Shown in pieces: positions 63,260 through 64,000 of a stretch of 64,000 bases of DNA. Each line of letters opens with the position of its first letter. Position 1 is the first letter of the stretch. Under the pieces are notes generated by a model that saw only the letters and a list, made by a program, of their open reading frames with translations, was not told the origin of the DNA and did not search any database. The position numbers and the translations under genes were made by a program. This DNA comes from Diplolepis rosae. Its lineage: Eukaryota; Arthropoda; Insecta; Hymenoptera; Diplolepididae. The stretch is from the NCBI GenBank assembly GCA_030998225.1, contig JAPYXD010000738.1, positions 1,426,001-1,490,000 on the forward strand, given 5' to 3'.

Positions 63260-64000
63260 TACTTCCTGTTATATAGCAAAACATTCCGCCATTGAAGTGA
63301 CCATGGCGTCGCCAAGGGTACGTGAGATGTTTCCTGTGAAGTCTCTACCCTGTGTTTTGTCATGAGTGGTATTATTTTCGTCGTGAGGCATCCTGATTTT
63401 ATAAAATTCCTAAGATCTAGTTTTTGTAAAAAGATTGGAGTTCTGAACGATAAATGTGTTGTAAACAATTTATTAATAATAGTATCGGATACCAAAGTTG
63501 GATTAATGCTAGAAAACCAAGTCTTTCTAAAAAAAAATTCCTGAATTGGGTTTTTCGAAAAGCGAAAATTTTGTTGTTGTTGTTATTTTATTGCTAAACA
63601 TAATTTATAGATGCCCTCTCTCCTTTTGTTTATTGTTTATCGTTTATTGTTTATTACAGTGGATATAGTGGATTGCTGCGTTTAACCTTAAATTATATGT
63701 ATGTCTTCAGTGATATAAGGCGGGTCAGGCCAGAAGTAACCGCGAATTCCTGAGCGAATTTTTGTAATAGTTGAATTAATAAGATGTTTATGTGTACTAA
63801 CAACTTGCGTTTTCAATGATACAAGGTCAATTAAGCCAGACTAAAGTACAAATGCTTAATTAATCTTTAAAATCACAGAAAGTGTTTAATGTTAATAAAA
63901 AATAAAAAAATTTGTTTAACCTCACAAAATTTTAGAGATGCAAGATTGGACCAGCTAGACTCAAGGACAAACTCTTGGACAATCTTTGCAATCAAAAAAT
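63260..64000. other. No clear gene; possible upstream gag or leader of the relic
   Basis: The minus-strand ORF at 63259-63495 continues upstream of the gag fragment without a motif. GTTTATTGTTTATCGTTTAT repeats occur at about 63628-63656. No LTR identified before the window ends. Confidence 0.4.

Overview
This 64-kb window is AT-rich eukaryotic DNA from an arthropod, almost certainly an insect. The evidence is the mobile-element set: a BEL/Pao provirus, errantivirus-like gag/pol/env pieces, an R1-like LINE family, several mariner and Tc1-like transposons, and a THAP-DDE (ISL2EU-like) transposon with a YqaJ nuclease exon. Introns with GT-AG borders confirm a eukaryote. Hymenoptera is possible, but nothing here proves the order. 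I see no bacterial genes, CRISPR arrays or rRNA genes. Only two stretches look like host protein genes: an exon with an LDL-receptor class A module (49.9-50.2 kb, +) and two exons of a BEN-domain gene (55.3-56.1 kb, -).

Layout. 0-3 kb: small exon-like fragments and a SAP-like ORF. 3.4-5.4 kb: an env-like pseudogene (-) split by a tRNA-related insertion with a 13-bp target duplication, itself split by a 757-bp Tc1/mariner deletion derivative. 6.6-8.2 kb: transposase scraps. 8.6-10.6 kb: R1-like LINE copy A. 10.8-15.6 kb: a candidate TIR-bounded element with a Cys-rich gene, cut by a 1.25-kb Tc1-like element. 15.6-18.6 kb: MITE-like and foldback elements. 18.7-24.5 kb: a near-identical 2.9-kb tandem duplication. 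25.3-36.0 kb: an ISL2EU-like transposon (4-exon transposase +, YqaJ exon -) with a complete 7.4-kb BEL/Pao provirus inserted between its two genes. 36.5-46.2 kb: the 3' part of a Ty3/gypsy element, with LINE copy B in its integrase, a 1-kb palindrome downstream, then an unusual gene cluster before a polypurine tract and LTR. 46.4-52.9 kb: LINE copy C, dispersed repeats, the LDLa exon, a LINE ORF1 scrap and a second 757-bp element. 55-59 kb: the BEN gene, a MITE and an 81-bp minisatellite. 59-63.3 kb: a dispersed errantivirus-like relic (-) riddled with mariners.

Most interesting point: the cluster at 42.2-45.2 kb occupies the third-ORF (env) position of the gypsy element. Instead of an envelope it shows a CARD-like death fold, two double-stranded-RNA-binding domains and Cys-rich modules, all partly decayed. 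If this is part of the retroelement, it would be a retrotransposon carrying dsRNA-binding, death-fold accessory genes. A second theme is internal deletion: the two 757-bp elements, the Tc1-like element, one mariner and LINE copy B all keep their ends but lack the catalytic core, so they depended on enzymes supplied in trans. All identifications are by eye from motifs; no database search was run.
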